DNA of 64,000 nt. It comes from Linderina pennispora (Eukaryota > Kickxellomycota > Kickxellomycetes > Kickxellales > Kickxellaceae). A program made the position numbers and the translations under genes. Positions within the stretch are counted from its first letter, which is position 1, and each line of letters opens with the position of its first letter. Positions 20,485 through 34,000 of this stretch are shown one piece after another. Where the stretch lies: assembly GCF_002104995.1 (NCBI RefSeq), contig NW_024468263.1, positions 186,001-250,000 on the forward strand, given 5' to 3'. The notes below the pieces were generated by a model. The model did no database searches and had not been told where the DNA came from. It worked only from the letters and a program-made list of their open reading frames with translations.

Positions 20485-23400
20485 ATGGAGGCCGAGTACT
20501 ACGACGACGAACTCCCCTACGAGTACGACGAGTACGATGAGGAAATCACGCAGGAAGACTGCTGGGCCGTAATTACCCGGTACTTTGACGAGAACGGGCT
20601 GGTGCGCCAGCAGATTGCGTCGTTCAATGAGTTCATTGAAAACACGCTGCAGGAAATCGTCGACGAGAACCGCACGCTGGTGCTGCAGACGTCGATCCAG
20701 GGCAAGCAGCGGCAGGAGGTGTTCAAGCGCTTCCGCATAGAGTTTGGCCAAGTATATCTGTCACAGCCAGCGTTTACGGAGAAGGACGGAAGCTCAGCGG
20801 CTTTGCATCCGCAGGAGGCGCGGCTGCGCAACCTGACATACGCGGCGCCGCTGCTGGTGGATATCTGCCAGGAGACGTCGGTGGCTGACACGCTGAACCC
20901 GCGCAACGCCAACATCACGTCGGTGGCCGACATGGAGATGGATATTCTGAACCGCGACTGTCAGGTGGACGAGGACGGCCGGCTGTTTGGCGGGCGCAAG
21001 GTGTTTATCGGCAAGATCCCGATCATGCTGCGGTCAAACTTTTGTTTGCTGCATGGGCTCAGCGACCACGACCTGCACCAGCTGGGCGAGTGCCCGTATG
21101 ACCAGGGCGGCTACTTTGTGATCAACGGCTCGGAGAAGGTGCTGATTGCACAGGAGCGCATTGCCACCAACACGGTGTTTGTGTTCAAGAAGAACCTGCC
21201 GTACCCGCACTATACGGCGGAGATCCGCAGTAGTGCCGAGCGCGTGTCGAAGCAGGCAAGCCCGCTGTTCCTGAAGATGTCCAACAAGGGCGTCGAGAAG
21301 GGCTCGGGCCACACCATCCAGACCACGATCCCGTATATCCGCTCTGACATTCCGGCCGTGGTGGTGTTCCGTGCGCTGGGCATGGTGGCTGCCAAGGACA
21401 TCCTGGAGCACATTGCCTACGATGTCAACGACGCGCAGATGATGGAGATGCTGAAGCCGTCGGTCGAGGAGGCCTTTGTGATCCAGGACCGCGACGTGGC
21501 GCTCGACTTTATCGGCAAGCGTGGAACCACTGTCGGTGTCAGCCGCGACAAGCGTGTGCGGTATGCAACAGAGATTCTGCAGAAAGAGTTTCTGCCCCAT
21601 GTCGGCACGCAGGCGCACAATGAGACGGTCAAGGCGTACTTCTTTGGCTACATGATCCACCGGCTGCTTCTGTGTGCGCTGGAGCGGCGAGAGCCCGACG
21701 ACCGTGACCACTACGGAAAGAAGCGCATGGACCTGGCCGGACCCCTGCTGTCGATGCTGTTCCGCAACCTGTTCCGCAAGCTCACCAAGGACGTGACGCG
21801 GTACCTGCAGAAGTGCATTGACTCAAACCGCGACTTCAACCTGACCATTGCCGTCAAGTCCAACACTATCTCAACCGGTCTCAAATACTCGCTGGCCACC
21901 GGAAACTGGGGCGACCAGAAGAAGGCCATGCAGGCGCGCGCTGGTGTGTCGCAGGTGCTGAACCGCTACACGTTTGCGTCGACGCTGTCGCATCTGCGTC
22001 GCTGCAACACGCCCATCGGCCGCGACGGCAAGATCGCCAAGCCGCGCCAGCTGCACAACACGCACTGGGGCCTGGTGTGCCCGGCCGAGACGCCCGAGGG
22101 CCAGGCGTGCGGACTGGTCAAGAATCTGGCACTGATGGCCCACATCACTGTCGGCTCTGACTCCAAGCCTGTCAACCTGTTGCTGGAGGAATGGGGCATG
22201 GAGAACCTGACCGAGGTGCAGGCCTCGAGCATCCTCAATGCCACCCGCGTGTTCCTCAACGGCATGTGGGTCGGCATCCACCGCGAGCCCGAGGACCTGG
22301 TTCGCCCCTTGCTGGCTGCGCGCCGCAACCTCGACATGTCGTTTGAGGTGTCGATTGTGCGCGATGTGCGTGAGAAGGAGCTCCGCATCTACACCGACGC
22401 TGGCCGCGTATGCCGTCCCTTGCTTGTGGTCGACAACCTGCAGCTGCTGCTGAAGAAGACGCATATCCAGCAGATCGAGGCCACGGATGTGCAGGAGGAG
22501 AACGCCTACAAGTGGCACGACCTGCTGGCGGACGGCGTCATCGAGTACCTGGACGCCGAGGAGGAGGAGACGGCCATGATCTGCATGACGCCGCAGGAGC
22601 TGGGCGAGAGCCGGCTCTTTTTGCAGAAGGGAATCGAGCCGATGCAGGAGAGCGACCTGGCGTCCCGCGTGCGCTCTCGGCGTAACATCCACATCAAGAC
22701 GTGGACGCACTGCGAGATCCACCCGTCGATGATTCTGGGTATTTGCGCGTCGATCGTGCCGTTCCCCGACCACAACCAGTCGCCGCGTAACACGTACCAG
22801 TCGGCCATGGGCAAGCAGGCCATGGGCATCATGCTCACCAACTACCAGCTGCGCATGGACACGCTGGCCAACATCCTGTACTACCCGCAGAAGCCGCTGG
22901 CCACCACGCGCTCGATGGAGTACCTCAAGTTCCGTGAGCTGCCGGCCGGCCAGAACGCGGTTGTTGGAATCATGTGCTATGGCGGTTACAACCAGGAGGA
23001 CTCTGTCATCATGAACCAGTCGTCGATTGACCGCGGCCTGTTCCGCTCGCTGTACTTCCGCACGTACCAGGACGAGGAGGACAAGCAGGGCATGTCGCAG
23101 ATGGGCACGTTCGAGAAGCCTACGCGCGACACCACGCTGCGCCTGAAGCACGGCACCTACGAGAAGCTGGAGGAGGACGGGCTGATTGCGCCTGGCACGC
23201 GGGTGACCGGCGACGACATCATCATTGGCAAGACGACTGCGATCCCGGCCGACTCGCTGGAGCTGGGCCAGCGCACAAAGAACCACACCAAGCTGGATGC
23301 ATCCAAGCCGCTGCGGTCGACCGAGCACGGAATCATCGACCAGGTCATGATCACGACCAACTCGGAGGCATACAAGTTCGTCAAGGTGCGCATCCGCTCG

Positions 23401-24156
23401 ACGCGTATCCCGCAGATGGGCGACAAGTTTGCGTCGCGACACGGCCAGAAGGGCACTATTGGCATCACGTACCGCACCGAGGACATGCCGTTCTCGGCCG
23501 AGGGCGTGGTGCCCGACATCATCATCAACCCGCACGCCATTCCGTCGCGTATGACCATCGGGCATCTGGTCGAGTGCCTTTTGTCGAAGCTGTCGACGCT
23601 GCTCGGGTCCGAGGGCGACGCGACGCCCTTCACCGACGTCACTGTCGAGGCGATTTCGCGCGAGCTCCTGGAGCACGGCTACCAGCCCCGCGGCTTCGAG
23701 GTCATGTACAACGGCCACACCGGCAAGAAGCTGGCCGCCCAGGTCTTTTTGGGTCCCACGTACTACCAGCGCCTGAAGCACATGGTCGACGACAAGATCC
23801 ACTCGCGTGCCCGTGGCCCCGTGCAGATCCTGACCCGCCAGCCCGTCGAGGGTCGCTCGCGTGACGGTGGCCTGCGTTTCGGTGAGATGGAGCGCGATGT
23901 CATGATTGCCCACGGCGTGGCTCAGTTCCTGAAGGAGCGGCTGTTTGATGCCTCCGATGCCTACAGAGTGCATGTCTGCGACAGGTGCGGCCTGATGGCT
24001 GTCGCCAGCCTGAAGAAGAACCAGTTCAAGTGCACAGCCTGCAGCAACAGCACGCAGATCTCGCAGGTCCACATCCCGTATGCCTGCAAGCTGCTGTTCC
24101 AGGAGCTCATGGCAATGAACATTGCCCCGCGCCTGATGGTCACGGCACAAAACTAA
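20485..24156 (+). CDS. RPB2: RNA polymerase II second-largest subunit
   Basis: A 1223-residue intronless gene, normal length. Start at ATG 20485 ([20 protein letters not shown]); the open frame continues upstream but through the leader, and TATATA lies at 20451-20456. Landmarks: the [20 protein letters not shown] motif, [17 protein letters not shown] (active-site hybrid-binding region), [17 protein letters not shown], the [13 protein letters not shown] segment, and a C-terminal zinc ribbon (CDRCG ... CTAC). All are intact with no frame break over 3.7 kb, and the codon use is strongly GC-ending. This is the best phylogenetic marker in the window. Confidence 0.98.
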   Translation: MEAEYYDDELPYEYDEYDEEITQEDCWAVITRYFDENGLVRQQIASFNEFIENTLQEIVDENRTLVLQTSIQGKQRQEVFKRFRIEFGQVYLSQPAFTEKDGSSAALHPQEARLRNLTYAAPLLVDICQETSVADTLNPRNANITSVADMEMDILNRDCQVDEDGRLFGGRKVFIGKIPIMLRSNFCLLHGLSDHDLHQLGECPYDQGGYFVINGSEKVLIAQERIATNTVFVFKKNLPYPHYTAEIRSSAERVSKQASPLFLKMSNKGVEKGSGHTIQTTIPYIRSDIPAVVVFRALGMVAAKDILEHIAYDVNDAQMMEMLKPSVEEAFVIQDRDVALDFIGKRGTTVGVSRDKRVRYATEILQKEFLPHVGTQAHNETVKAYFFGYMIHRLLLCALERREPDDRDHYGKKRMDLAGPLLSMLFRNLFRKLTKDVTRYLQKCIDSNRDFNLTIAVKSNTISTGLKYSLATGNWGDQKKAMQARAGVSQVLNRYTFASTLSHLRRCNTPIGRDGKIAKPRQLHNTHWGLVCPAETPEGQACGLVKNLALMAHITVGSDSKPVNLLLEEWGMENLTEVQASSILNATRVFLNGMWVGIHREPEDLVRPLLAARRNLDMSFEVSIVRDVREKELRIYTDAGRVCRPLLVVDNLQLLLKKTHIQQIEATDVQEENAYKWHDLLADGVIEYLDAEEEETAMICMTPQELGESRLFLQKGIEPMQESDLASRVRSRRNIHIKTWTHCEIHPSMILGICASIVPFPDHNQSPRNTYQSAMGKQAMGIMLTNYQLRMDTLANILYYPQKPLATTRSMEYLKFRELPAGQNAVVGIMCYGGYNQEDSVIMNQSSIDRGLFRSLYFRTYQDEEDKQGMSQMGTFEKPTRDTTLRLKHGTYEKLEEDGLIAPGTRVTGDDIIIGKTTAIPADSLELGQRTKNHTKLDASKPLRSTEHGIIDQVMITTNSEAYKFVKVRIRSTRIPQMGDKFASRHGQKGTIGITYRTEDMPFSAEGVVPDIIINPHAIPSRMTIGHLVECLLSKLSTLLGSEGDATPFTDVTVEAISRELLEHGYQPRGFEVMYNGHTGKKLAAQVFLGPTYYQRLKHMVDDKIHSRARGPVQILTRQPVEGRSRDGGLRFGEMERDVMIAHGVAQFLKERLFDASDAYRVHVCDRCGLMAVASLKKNQFKCTACSNSTQISQVHIPYACKLLFQELMAMNIAPRLMVTAQN

Positions 24157-24222
24157 ACAAAAAGTTTCTATATAAAAATTTGACGTACTCAATATTGCCC
24201 CGCAAACAACACAACATGCAAT

Positions 24223-24776
24223 CTACTTGGATCCAGCAACAAACTCGCGCTCCAGCTCGCCCACGGCCTGCTTGAACTCGCCCACCTCCTCCCAGCAATC
24301 CAGCGTCCGTCCGCCCTTCTCCCGCAGGCACGCCGCCACCGCATCGCGCTTGGCCAGCGCGCTCTGGAACGTCGGCGACTTCTCTCCCCGCCGCTCCCCC
24401 AGCAGTGCCGTCGTATCGCGGATCTCATTCAACAGCTCCGCCGTGCTCGCCTGCCGCTCCTTCGCCTGCATTGCCGCCAGCTGCGTCTGCTCCAGAATCC
24501 GCGCCAGCTCCTGCGCTACCCCTTGCTCCACCTTATCTGCGATCTCCTTCTCCGACAGCTGCACACCCGAGGACTTGGTCGGCGCCGCTGGCTGCTTCTT
24601 CTTCGTCTGCGCTTCGCGTACCAGCTTCTCGTTCAGTCCCGGCGAAAACTACACGGATGGTATTTTAGAAGGACCGGTCTGTATTGGCTGCGTCAAGGGG
24701 GAGTTGTACTTACGCCAATGGGGACCTCGTTCGCGTAGATAACTACGGGCTCCTGCTTGGAATTTGACGCGCCCAT
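24223..24776 (-). CDS. MIC19: MICOS subunit MIC19 (CHCH domain)
   Basis: Inner-membrane organisation (cristae junction) protein of 162 residues from two exons, 24776-24714 and 24648-24223, joined in phase 0 over a 65-nt intron (donor GTAAGT, acceptor GTGTAG). The N-terminus MGASNSK is a good N-myristoylation signal, as known for MIC19/CHCHD3. The centre is a long charged coiled coil (residues about 50-110). The C-terminal CHCH part shows the Cys pair CLREKGGRTLDC (ten residues between) expected of the fungal one-disulphide form. Tail-to-tail with RPB2, 66 bp between stops. Confidence 0.9.
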
Positions 24777-27700
24777 TTTACAAAACCGTGACTGTGAATT
24801 GGAAATAAAAAAGTATGAAATCGAATTAGAGAGACGAGGGGAAGGTGAATTGGAGCTCGCTGCAATTGGGTCCAGTTCTAGTGGGCTGGCTTTTTTCTTT
24901 TGCTTCTGAGCCGCTTCATGTTAGACCAGGCAGCTTTTTGGAGACACACAGAGATAGCAGAGGAATTAATCTGCAAGTGATCGATCAGAGCTGATTAGCA
25001 TTTTCTGGAGACCGTCTATAGACTTTACCGATCGTCGTACCAGGCTATCACGGCAGCTGTGGAGGCTATTTGCAAAGACACGCTTTTGCAGTCTGCTTTA
25101 CACATACAAATAGCTGGCATTAACGACCGAAAATGCGATAGCGTATACTTGCCCAATTTCTACACATACCTGCAGCACTGCGCCTGTGATTTTTTGTTAG
25201 TGGCAGGCATCTGGAGTAGCTGGAGTAGATGGCTGACATCTTTTATGTCTGGAGCTTTTACTACGCAATACGATATATATCAAACACAGTCTGTCAGCCG
25301 TGTATTTGTTATAAAGTTGGACCAGTTGAGTAGGGGTTATTGTTCTTCAGAGTCATTCAGGCCATCATCTGGGTTCGGGCTCCATGGCTTTCTGTAGTCG
25401 GACGCTTAACTGTACCAGACGCAGCCACTTCTTCCTGCACCACAGTATGCACCGAACCGGCAATATTAGGGCCCCCACCGCTGAATGCAGCATGGGGAGC
25501 ATCTTGGGTACCACTATCAACTGCAGGTAGCGGTTCGCCAACTATTTGCTGGCGTAAGGCAGCAGTACCAGTATGGCCGGTAACTAGAAATAGTTCGGGT
25601 GGCCACTCCGACACTGGCCTACCCAAAATGGCACACATTCATTGCCTAAATGCCGGGTCGGGGATCAAACTGATATGTGCTTTTACATGCTCAGTTCAGC
25701 TTTCCAGGGATTCGCTGCCTATGCTGTTCTGCAGCTGCTCATCAACACGAAGGGGGTTGGAACTTGACTAGATAGGGTCGCTCTGATCGTCACTGGCGAC
25801 ATCGCCTGCGTTTCTGCGTCCAGTGCTGCTTCCCTGAATATTGCCATTTTGTATCTGTGGCACTCTTCCTACGGCCAAGCCTGTCAGTGAACCAGCTAGT
25901 TCATCCATGCCCGAAGTATCCACCTGGCTGCTCTCTTTGGCATGTTGTTCCACGACATCTTGCTCGTCCACCTGTCCACGAGGCTCGCCTTCTTGTGGAG
26001 TCGCTGGAAGCGCTGGTAGTCTGTGTTTGAGGTTATGAGGTATTGAGTTGGGTCGGGCTGTAGCACCCTAGTAAAAGAGAATATATTGAGAAAAGACAGA
26101 CCAATGCAGTCTTAAAGAGATAATAGGGAGCTTGCGGAAAAGGAGAGAGAGACCAGATCGGTGACTGGATCGATTCGAGAATAAAAGAAAGAGTAAGAAA
26201 AAGATTAGTCCAATTTTCTGATAAATACCATACCATACTGTGCTGTGCTGCTATTTGTTCATCGTTTCTCTCTGTCATATATATCAGAGTGGGTGGTCCT
26301 GCTACCTGGTGTCCACACATGGAAGTGATCTCTAAAAAAATAGCGCCCACTGCCTGACTAGGACCTTAGTCAAACGATTCTTTCGCAGAGCATACCGATT
26401 TGCACTAAAAGACTCATTGTACTGCTTCTGAAGGGCAGCAGCGGCAATGCATGCATTGCAGTCTATGTGGATCCGGAGCTTGGACTGAAAGTCCCGAGCA
26501 ATAAAAGTTTGGCATCGCTCGAATTCCACACCGGCAGGCCAAAAACAATGTTTAGCACTGAAGCATGCGGAGATGGAGCAGCGAGAATGAGTATGAACAA
26601 TGGCCGTGCATGTGGTGTCAGTCTGCTCCAAAATCAGGGGCTATTGGCATGAGCAGAACAAGCATTTTTGGTTGCGCAACAGGAGCTTAATTAACCGAAA
26701 ATGGCAGCTGCACAATGATCCGCAGCAGCACGCAGCGCAAGGCCATGTACAAAACACTTGATAGTGACAACCCGCTGCTCTGCTTTCTTCGAGCATGCAG
26801 GGGATGGAGGGGATTTTGGCAGTATAGACTGTGAGCAGCATAAAAGTAGGCGTGTATTTCCAGCCAAGACACTGTGTAAGCTGCATGGAAATAGACAATG
26901 CAAATGGCACTGCAAGCCTTTTGAGCAGGGCAGGATGCACTCCTTATTCGCTGTGGCAGCACCCAAGACCTATATGCGGAGCGGAGTTGCAAATAAGAAA
27001 CGTCACCATCAACAACTACAAGCTAACTGAGTAATGACTATTTTGTCTGGAAAAGAGGGACACAGCGCAAAAGGACCATGATTTGGCAAAACGGCTTTAC
27101 CAATCGCTCATGCAGCCTGCCGGCATAAGTGCCATTCAGCAAAAACCGAGCAGATGGTATAGTACACAGGAGGAGCTGCACGCACCTTCTGGGGCTCAAG
27201 AACCTAGCCCCAGCTCTATAGCACAGAGAGGGTGGTATCTGGGGCACCTTAAACCACCCCTGGATCCAAATATAGACAGCAGCTCATTTGCTGATCACAC
27301 GTGTTGCCGCACTCTTTTTGTGTGGGTAGCAAGTATCCCCGACCACATTTGTGGCCAGATGTCACTCTCTTGGGGAAAGGTATGCGGAGGCGATGTAGGT
27401 AGGCGCCCCCTTACTTGCCTGTGCAGCCAGGCTTGACGTTCTCCATAGCTGATCAGTATTTCTATTCCAGAAAAGGAACTTGATGGCACTGACGCCCAGA
27501 GGTTTGCAGATTGTCAGTGACATTTCTGTGGCCTCTACGGAATGTTGGTGCCGACCTGCGTCCATGAGCATTTGGATATGTACACATAGTGAATTATATA
27601 TAAATGAATACATTTGTCAAACCGTAAATGAGCTAGTATTCACATAAAAGAAATGGGTATGCAGAAACGATGGATAGAGGCCAGGGGAAATGGGGAAATG

Positions 27701-27972
27701 CATCGATAACCTGAACTGAAGCAGGTACAATGGCTAATTGAAGTGACAAAAACCCATCGGCAGCTTAGTCGTGCACCGAAATACGGCACATACACAAGCC
27801 ACATCTGCCTGCATGTGCAAAAAGGGACTGCCGACAGAGTGAGTTCAAGCAAGTACAGTAGACAGTGCCGCTGCAGTCGCCGTCCTACAAATCCTGGCTG
27901 CGCAAGCATCCTATGTGTCCTGTACTTTTGCCCTTTGGACATTATTTTTTACTTACACCTAACATTTAAACC
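24777..27972. other. 3.2-kb stretch without a supported gene
   Basis: Start of an accessory island. Two minus-strand frames (25971-25768, ending QSDPI, and 25638-25357) are Gly/Ser/Gln-rich and could be exons of a low-complexity protein; an acceptor-like CACAG at about 26022 precedes the first. No start, domain or second exon could be tied to them. The remainder is broken by stops on both strands. No LTR, terminal inverted repeat or RNA gene recognised. Confidence 0.35.
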
Positions 27973-30488
27973 ATGTCTGCCAAGCGCACAAGCAGTATCT
28001 CACTCAAGAACAGTCCAGGAAAGCGCCTGAGAGGGGGCGACGTGAGCAAAGCGCTCAGTCACTCACCGGTGCCGTCAGCGCCAAACGACAACACGTTGCA
28101 AAGCGGCAGCAGCAGCAGCAACAGTAAGTACTGGAAACATCCTCGTACGTTTTTAACCAAAAGAGCATGTCTACTAACACAACACTTGACAAATAGGCAG
28201 CAATCGAGGTCAAGAGAAGAGACAGCATCGTCGTCACCGGACAGACCGAGCTCCTGCAAAGGCCTCTGGATATAGACCAGCTGCCAGAATCGCTTCTTAA
28301 CCAAAAAAGAGATCCAGGCAGAGCGTGAGGAGCTCGCCGAGAGTGTTGTCTCTGGCCAACTCATCGAGGGTACCGACCAAAATCCACACCTATCATAGCT
28401 CCGAGGGGAGAGGCGGGTAGTGTTTCTTCATCCATAGCCGTCATTATCCATCCTCGAGCTGGAACATTTGCTGGACCCCAATCACGGATGGTTCCGATGC
28501 GAACAAAATACTCACTCACACCATGAACCTGTTGTACAAGGACGCCAAAAACGAAAGCCCGCGCTCGCGTCGACTTCGAACCAGAGGGTATAAGGCTAAA
28601 AGGAGGGAGTTCCTCGAAAGTCTGCGAGGAATCCTGGAGGAGCTGCAGGTGTGGGTCCGCCACCACAACAAGGGCAAGGCCGGCGGCAAGAAAGAAACGA
28701 AGTTGTACGCTCCCTTCCAGTCCTTCGTTCACTTTGTCGCCCCATTTGTCAAGTTCCTCTTTGACAAACTTGGTCTCGGTATGCTTTTCCCTTCTGTCGT
28801 TCATCAGCGCTGCATCATCTGCTATCCGAAGACGAACAGAAAGCCCCTATGTGGCGACGACGACCGCAAGATTGACATCGGGTTGACCACCTGCCGACCT
28901 GGCGATTTGGAAGAGCAGCTGCCTGATATGTCCTATGCAGATATATTCGCCATTGTCGAGGCAAAGTACTCAAACACCCGCAAGGACAAGAATGACGCAT
29001 ATAAGCAGCTTGTGGACTACTCGCGCCACATGTATGCCGCCCAGCCAAATCGCCGCTTTATTCTGGGACAGACCTTCCTGTGGAACCGAAGTGCGGGTCC
29101 TGCTTATTCTCAAATGACTGCATATTTGCAGAGCAACCCCATGGACGTATCAGCAAGTGCAGGTCGTCGGGAGTACATTGGGCTGCTAGTGAACCTCTCG
29201 CTGTGCGACAAAGACCAGCTGGGGTATGATCCGACGATGACCTGGGATAGTGAGCACGAGTACTGGACCATCGAGTGCCCTGACACCCCAGGCGAGTCAT
29301 CAGGGCAGCCAGGCAACAAAAACGTACTACTTCAGAGATGAAGTTGCCAAAGCCGATAGCCTTTTCGGTCGGCACACGAGGTGCTTTTTGGTAACAGATG
29401 AGGACCCTGCTGGTGACAGAATCAAGCCCAAGTTTGTTGTGCAAGGATGCATGGCCGGAGGTTCTACAGAACCATGACGACACGCGGGACGAAGGTGATG
29501 TTTATGCGCCAGAATCACAGAGGAACTTGCGAACTCAAATGTCGAGGACCTTGGTCTATCCGAAGGCTCGAAGCCGGTGGTCGCGTTTCGTTCGATACTG
29601 ACAGGGGTCCGATTTGAGGACAACACGAAAATGCACTGGGATCCGCTCTACTCGCTGCGCAAGCCAGACAACACAGCAATTCCGTTCCGCGTCCACAAGC
29701 GTCTGGTTATGTCACCGATTGGCGAGCCAGCTGGAAACCAGTCGAGTCTGTCCACGAGCTCATTGTTGTGCTAGGCGATGCGATGCGCTGCCACACCGAG
29801 GTTCTGCAGCGGTGCAACATCCTCCACCGCGACATTTCAGACAACAACATCCTTGTCGTGCGTGAGGAGGGCAGACCAGTACGCGGGCCTATTGGTGGAT
29901 TTTGATAATGCCCTGGATCTGGAAAAGGATAATGGCGCAAACCCGCTACTATTCAGTCAGGATCTCATATCTATAGGAGCATCAACAATCTGCTTGGATC
30001 TGATGTGGAACGGACAGAACTGGACGATTGGGAGTCACTTCTCTGTCTACTATGTCTCTGTGCAGCAGTCGGTATTGGAGAGAGATATCAGCGGTCACCA
30101 GAAGAGATAAAGAAGTTGCCCATTAAAAAATGGTGCACAGCAGATGCAGAAATTGTTGGGAATTCAAAGACGGTACAGCTCTCTTGCATCCAGGTGTTCG
30201 AGGATAAAATCATTCGCAGGTTTCAACCAGGCCCAGCCCGATATCGAATATTTGCAAAGGCTTGCAAGAGGCCTGTACACAGGCTTGTGCAATAACCAAA
30301 CTCTAAACAACCCTCGGTACAAGGGAACAGGCCTTGTGACGGTTGAAGGAGAGCCTGAGGGTGTTAATCCATTTGCAGAGCGGATAAGCATGAAGGGCAC
30401 GATTGTTTCGGACTTGCTTGAGATCATGGAAAAAGCCTGGAGGGACTCGATGATGGTGGTTAAAGCACTGGCAGATTCAGATGCTTGA
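27973..30488 (+). pseudogene. FunK1-type protein kinase, decayed copy 1
   Basis: Relative of the kinase gene at 31.0-34.7 kb. Starts MSAKRTSSISLKN (27973), with a 77-nt intron 28124-28200 (GTAAGT, CTACTAAC branch, CAG). The reading frame breaks at an A6 run near 28299, is open again 28523-29341, then breaks repeatedly through the kinase core. Readable homologous pieces include YADIFAIVEAKYS, LFGRHTRCFLVTDE, ILHRDISDNNILVV (HRD loop), LLVDFD, and a C-terminal tail VFEDKI...FNQAQPD that the other copy has lost from its frame. Direct comparison with copy 2 shows single extra bases at about 29491, 29510, 29551, 29563 and 29605. FunK1 kinases are a fungal family of unknown signalling role. Not functional as written unless these are assembly errors. 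Confidence 0.75.
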
Positions 30489-31026
30489 GTTTTTCAATCA
30501 TTTTCTATTAAATTACATGTTTATTATTTTTCACACTACATTGAAACTCAGGTACTGAGGACTAGAGTATAGTTAGATCATGTGCCATTATCGCAGCTTA
30601 CAGTAGTATATATCACATTGATGGTACACAATACCTCAATGGCCGAGAGGTGGCTCGCTCACCTGGTTAGCTTAACCTTTGCTGATTTGAGTGTCAAGAG
30701 CAATGACTATTATTGGAGAGAGTATGCGTAGCTCAAGTTTGTCGATTGCAGCCAATGTCTCGCTAGTAATAGTACAGCATTCCTCATCATCAGCCACATT
30801 TCGGGTGACAGATGCCTGGCTGGATCAGATTCGATTTGCTCAAGCAGTATAAGCAGCCTGATCTTAACGACAACAACCACATAGCATCCAAAGCAAAAGC
30901 CACACTGGTAGACACACCTGCTCAAAGAGCTGAGTTGAACTGTAGACTGTTGACGGCCTCTTGATCTCGCTTATTTGACCTCCTAGTTTAACATTTTCTG
31001 CATTTTCCCTAATTTCTTCATTTGTA
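30489..31026. other. Intergenic between the two kinase loci
   Basis: No supported gene. A TGGCCGAGAGGTGGC string near 30640 looks like a tRNA D-arm but no acceptor stem, anticodon arm or T-loop follows. The distal end must hold the promoter of the intact-looking kinase. Confidence 0.4.
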
Positions 31027-34000
31027 ATGAGCAGCAAGCAAATTCCCGCACAGCAACAGCAGGTACTCGAGGCGCACACTTGTGGCTCCATAGTCTGCAT
31101 CGGCACCAAGCGGCCGCTTTCGGACCCCGACCAGCCAGGCATCGACCTGCAAATATACCCACCCAAGAGGGTGTGCACTTCTCGTGTGTGTGACACCAGC
31201 AAAACGCTCAACCCCAGCACCAAGAGAAAGTTCACAGATGATGACGATTCGCTCGATGATGACAGACCATCGCCTGCCAAAAAGACACGCACATATGGTG
31301 ACGCGGAAGGTATGTAGGATATTCGCATTGTTGTGGCAGTAGGCATACTGACACCTCAGATACTAACCACACGATACATGACATTGTAGATGACTCGTTG
31401 GTGTTGCGCACCCGGATCATTGCCCGCAAAACTGACAGCAAATTATGCGCAAAGAAGCGCCAGGCCACAAGAAACAAGACTGTGGGCAGACGAGTAAGCG
31501 CTCACACCAAGCGGAGTATTCAGGCACTACTGGTGTGCCCTATCAACATTTCGTCACCGACAAGCACAGGGCAGGCTCAGACTTCAACTGGAGGTAAGTG
31601 TATGCTAGTCGTAGTTGTGCCTATACCTAGAACACCATACTAAAGTGAGCTGCTATTTATTTGTCACTGTAGTCGTACTATCAGCAGCAAGAGTTCTGTC
31701 TGCCACTGAACTGACTTCCAAGGCAGAATGCTCTATCACCAAGAGAAAGATGGCCGATGATGAGGATTCGTCTGATGATGAAGGACCATCGCCTCCTAAA
31801 AAGGCACACGCTTCAAGCGATTTGGATGGTAAGACATTGTTGTCAGTAGCATGGCATGTGCGTTTGCTTTTTAGATACTAATCACACAGTATAAAACTCA
31901 ATAGCCGGATCGCTGGTGTTGCGTACTCGGATTGTTTCCAGGAAGGGTGTCAGCCAACTACGCGCAAGGAAGCGCCAGGCCACAAGAAAAAGGGTTGCGG
32001 ACAGACGAGCAAGCGCCCACACCAATCAGAGCATTCAGGCACTACTCTCACACCCTATCGACATGCCATCGCTGGCAAGCTCGGAGCAGATTCAGACTTC
32101 AACTGGAGGTAAGCCTATGCTTGTGGTAAATGTGATGGCATCGAGAACACTGCATTAAAATGAACCACCACCTATTTTCCATCGTAGTCGTACCATTAGC
32201 AACAGGAGCTCAGCCCGCTGCTCAAACGACTGATCGGCCGGTAAGCTCTGGCGTCAAGATGCATCAGACAGACAAGAATCTGGTGAAGAAGAACAGGCTA
32301 TCGCCAGCAAAAACGGCGCAGGCAACAGTTTCAAGTGAAGGTAAGGGCATGGCGTATGTTTATAGTACGAAGGGAGAGTGGTAGTGTCGGATACTAATCG
32401 ATCAGTATATGGAAGTGTAGGCGAGTCTTCAATACCTAGCTCCCGATCATCTGCCAAAAAGGCTGGCAGCCAGTCGCGCAAAAAGAAGCATTTAGCAGCC
32501 AAAACTAAAGGCACTGACACGCAGCCCAGAATTCGCACCAGACAGAGTGCCCATGCACAAGTTTCAAGCTCAGGCAATAAATTGCTGTCGCCAATTAACT
32601 CACACACCTCAAGCCAACCAAAAGGTAAGCACATGGCTGTCGTCCTTGCAAGTACATGGATGTTTACTACATGATGACCAGCTAACATTTATGGAACAAT
32701 GTAGAATGGTCTCCAGAGTCCAGCAATATTAGGACCGCTGCCACGTTGAACGGGTCTTCCAGTTCCACAGTATCCTCAGCACCGAGTATGGCATCATATA
32801 CAGCGGAATCCTCGCTTGATAGCAGGTGGTGTAGTGATGACGACGACGAGACAGACACTGAGGCAGACATGCGGGTCAAGACGCGGCTCATCAGAGATGC
32901 AGATGCAGTGCTCGACATCGCAAAACCGCGGAGTGCTGCCGGGAGAGTGCTTGCCAGCAACATTTCCAAGCACATCTCAGCCGAGATGGAGCATCGGCTC
33001 AACACAACTAGCACATACGCAATAGCTGACACCAGCAAAACCCAGTCGGCTTTGGAAGCGCCCATGCAAAACAACAACTATCGACAGCTGCTGCTCTCCG
33101 ACACAGCATCTGCCATGAGCAAGGATGAGCACAGCGCAGCCACGGCCAATGCATTTGCAGGGTTTCGGGAGTGGATTGCACCCGAGTCGATACAGCATCA
33201 GCCTATTGGAGCACCATTTACACCACCAGACAGTACCTGTGGTGACAATATGGACGATGCTAAACAGATACACACATCCGTGCAGTCATTCATTTATTTC
33301 GTCGCACAGCAGATCGACAGTTTCATTAGCGCACTGGATGCAGATGCGCTTGGGGAGCATCGCACATATCGCCGTCTTCTACCATGCATGAATCGAGAGT
33401 GCCATCCCAGCAACACAGGCAATGCTCCAACCATCGAAGCAGGCATCACTACACAACACAGAGACAGCAGTATTGAGCCACTCAACAGCTTCTGCTATGC
33501 TGATGCATTCGCTGTCATCGAGGCACGACCAGGCAAAACTCGGCGCATCATTGACAAGGCGTACGCACAGCTGATGCAGAGCACATGCAACATCTATAAG
33601 GCTCAGTTCGACCGGCGCTTTGCTTTTGGCTTGACCGTCTGCGACAATGAGGTGCGGGTGTGTCTATTTTCCAACGATGTGGTCTTCTCATCCAGCGCTC
33701 TTGACATGTCCACTGCATTTGGTCGCCAACAATTCATCGAGCTGCTAGTCAACTGGTCTCTCTGCGATGAGGACCAGTTGGGATTCGACACAACAATCCA
33801 CTGGGACAAGGATAACAACTGCGGGACCATCGAGTGCCCTGACACAGCAGACGAGTCATCATGCTCTACAGCCACAAAAACGTACTACTTTGACAAGGTG
33901 CTACCAGGAGCAGACAGCCTTTTCGGTCGGCACACGAGGTGCTTTTTGGTGACAGACGAGAGGCCTTCTGGCGACGAAATCAAGCCCAAGTTTGCTTTGA

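Noticed and set aside
21871-24192. 773-codon minus-strand frame antisense to RPB2
   Set aside because: Antisense shadow of a strongly GC-third-position gene; His/Arg/Leu-rich with no domain.
25340-26040. Minus-strand low-complexity frames as a gene
   Set aside because: No start codon with context, no partner exon and no domain; kept only as a note in the region entry.
30630-30700. tRNA-like string TGGCCGAGAGGTGGC
   Set aside because: Resembles the D-arm of tRNA-Leu/Ser, but no T-loop, anticodon stem or acceptor stem can be built around it.
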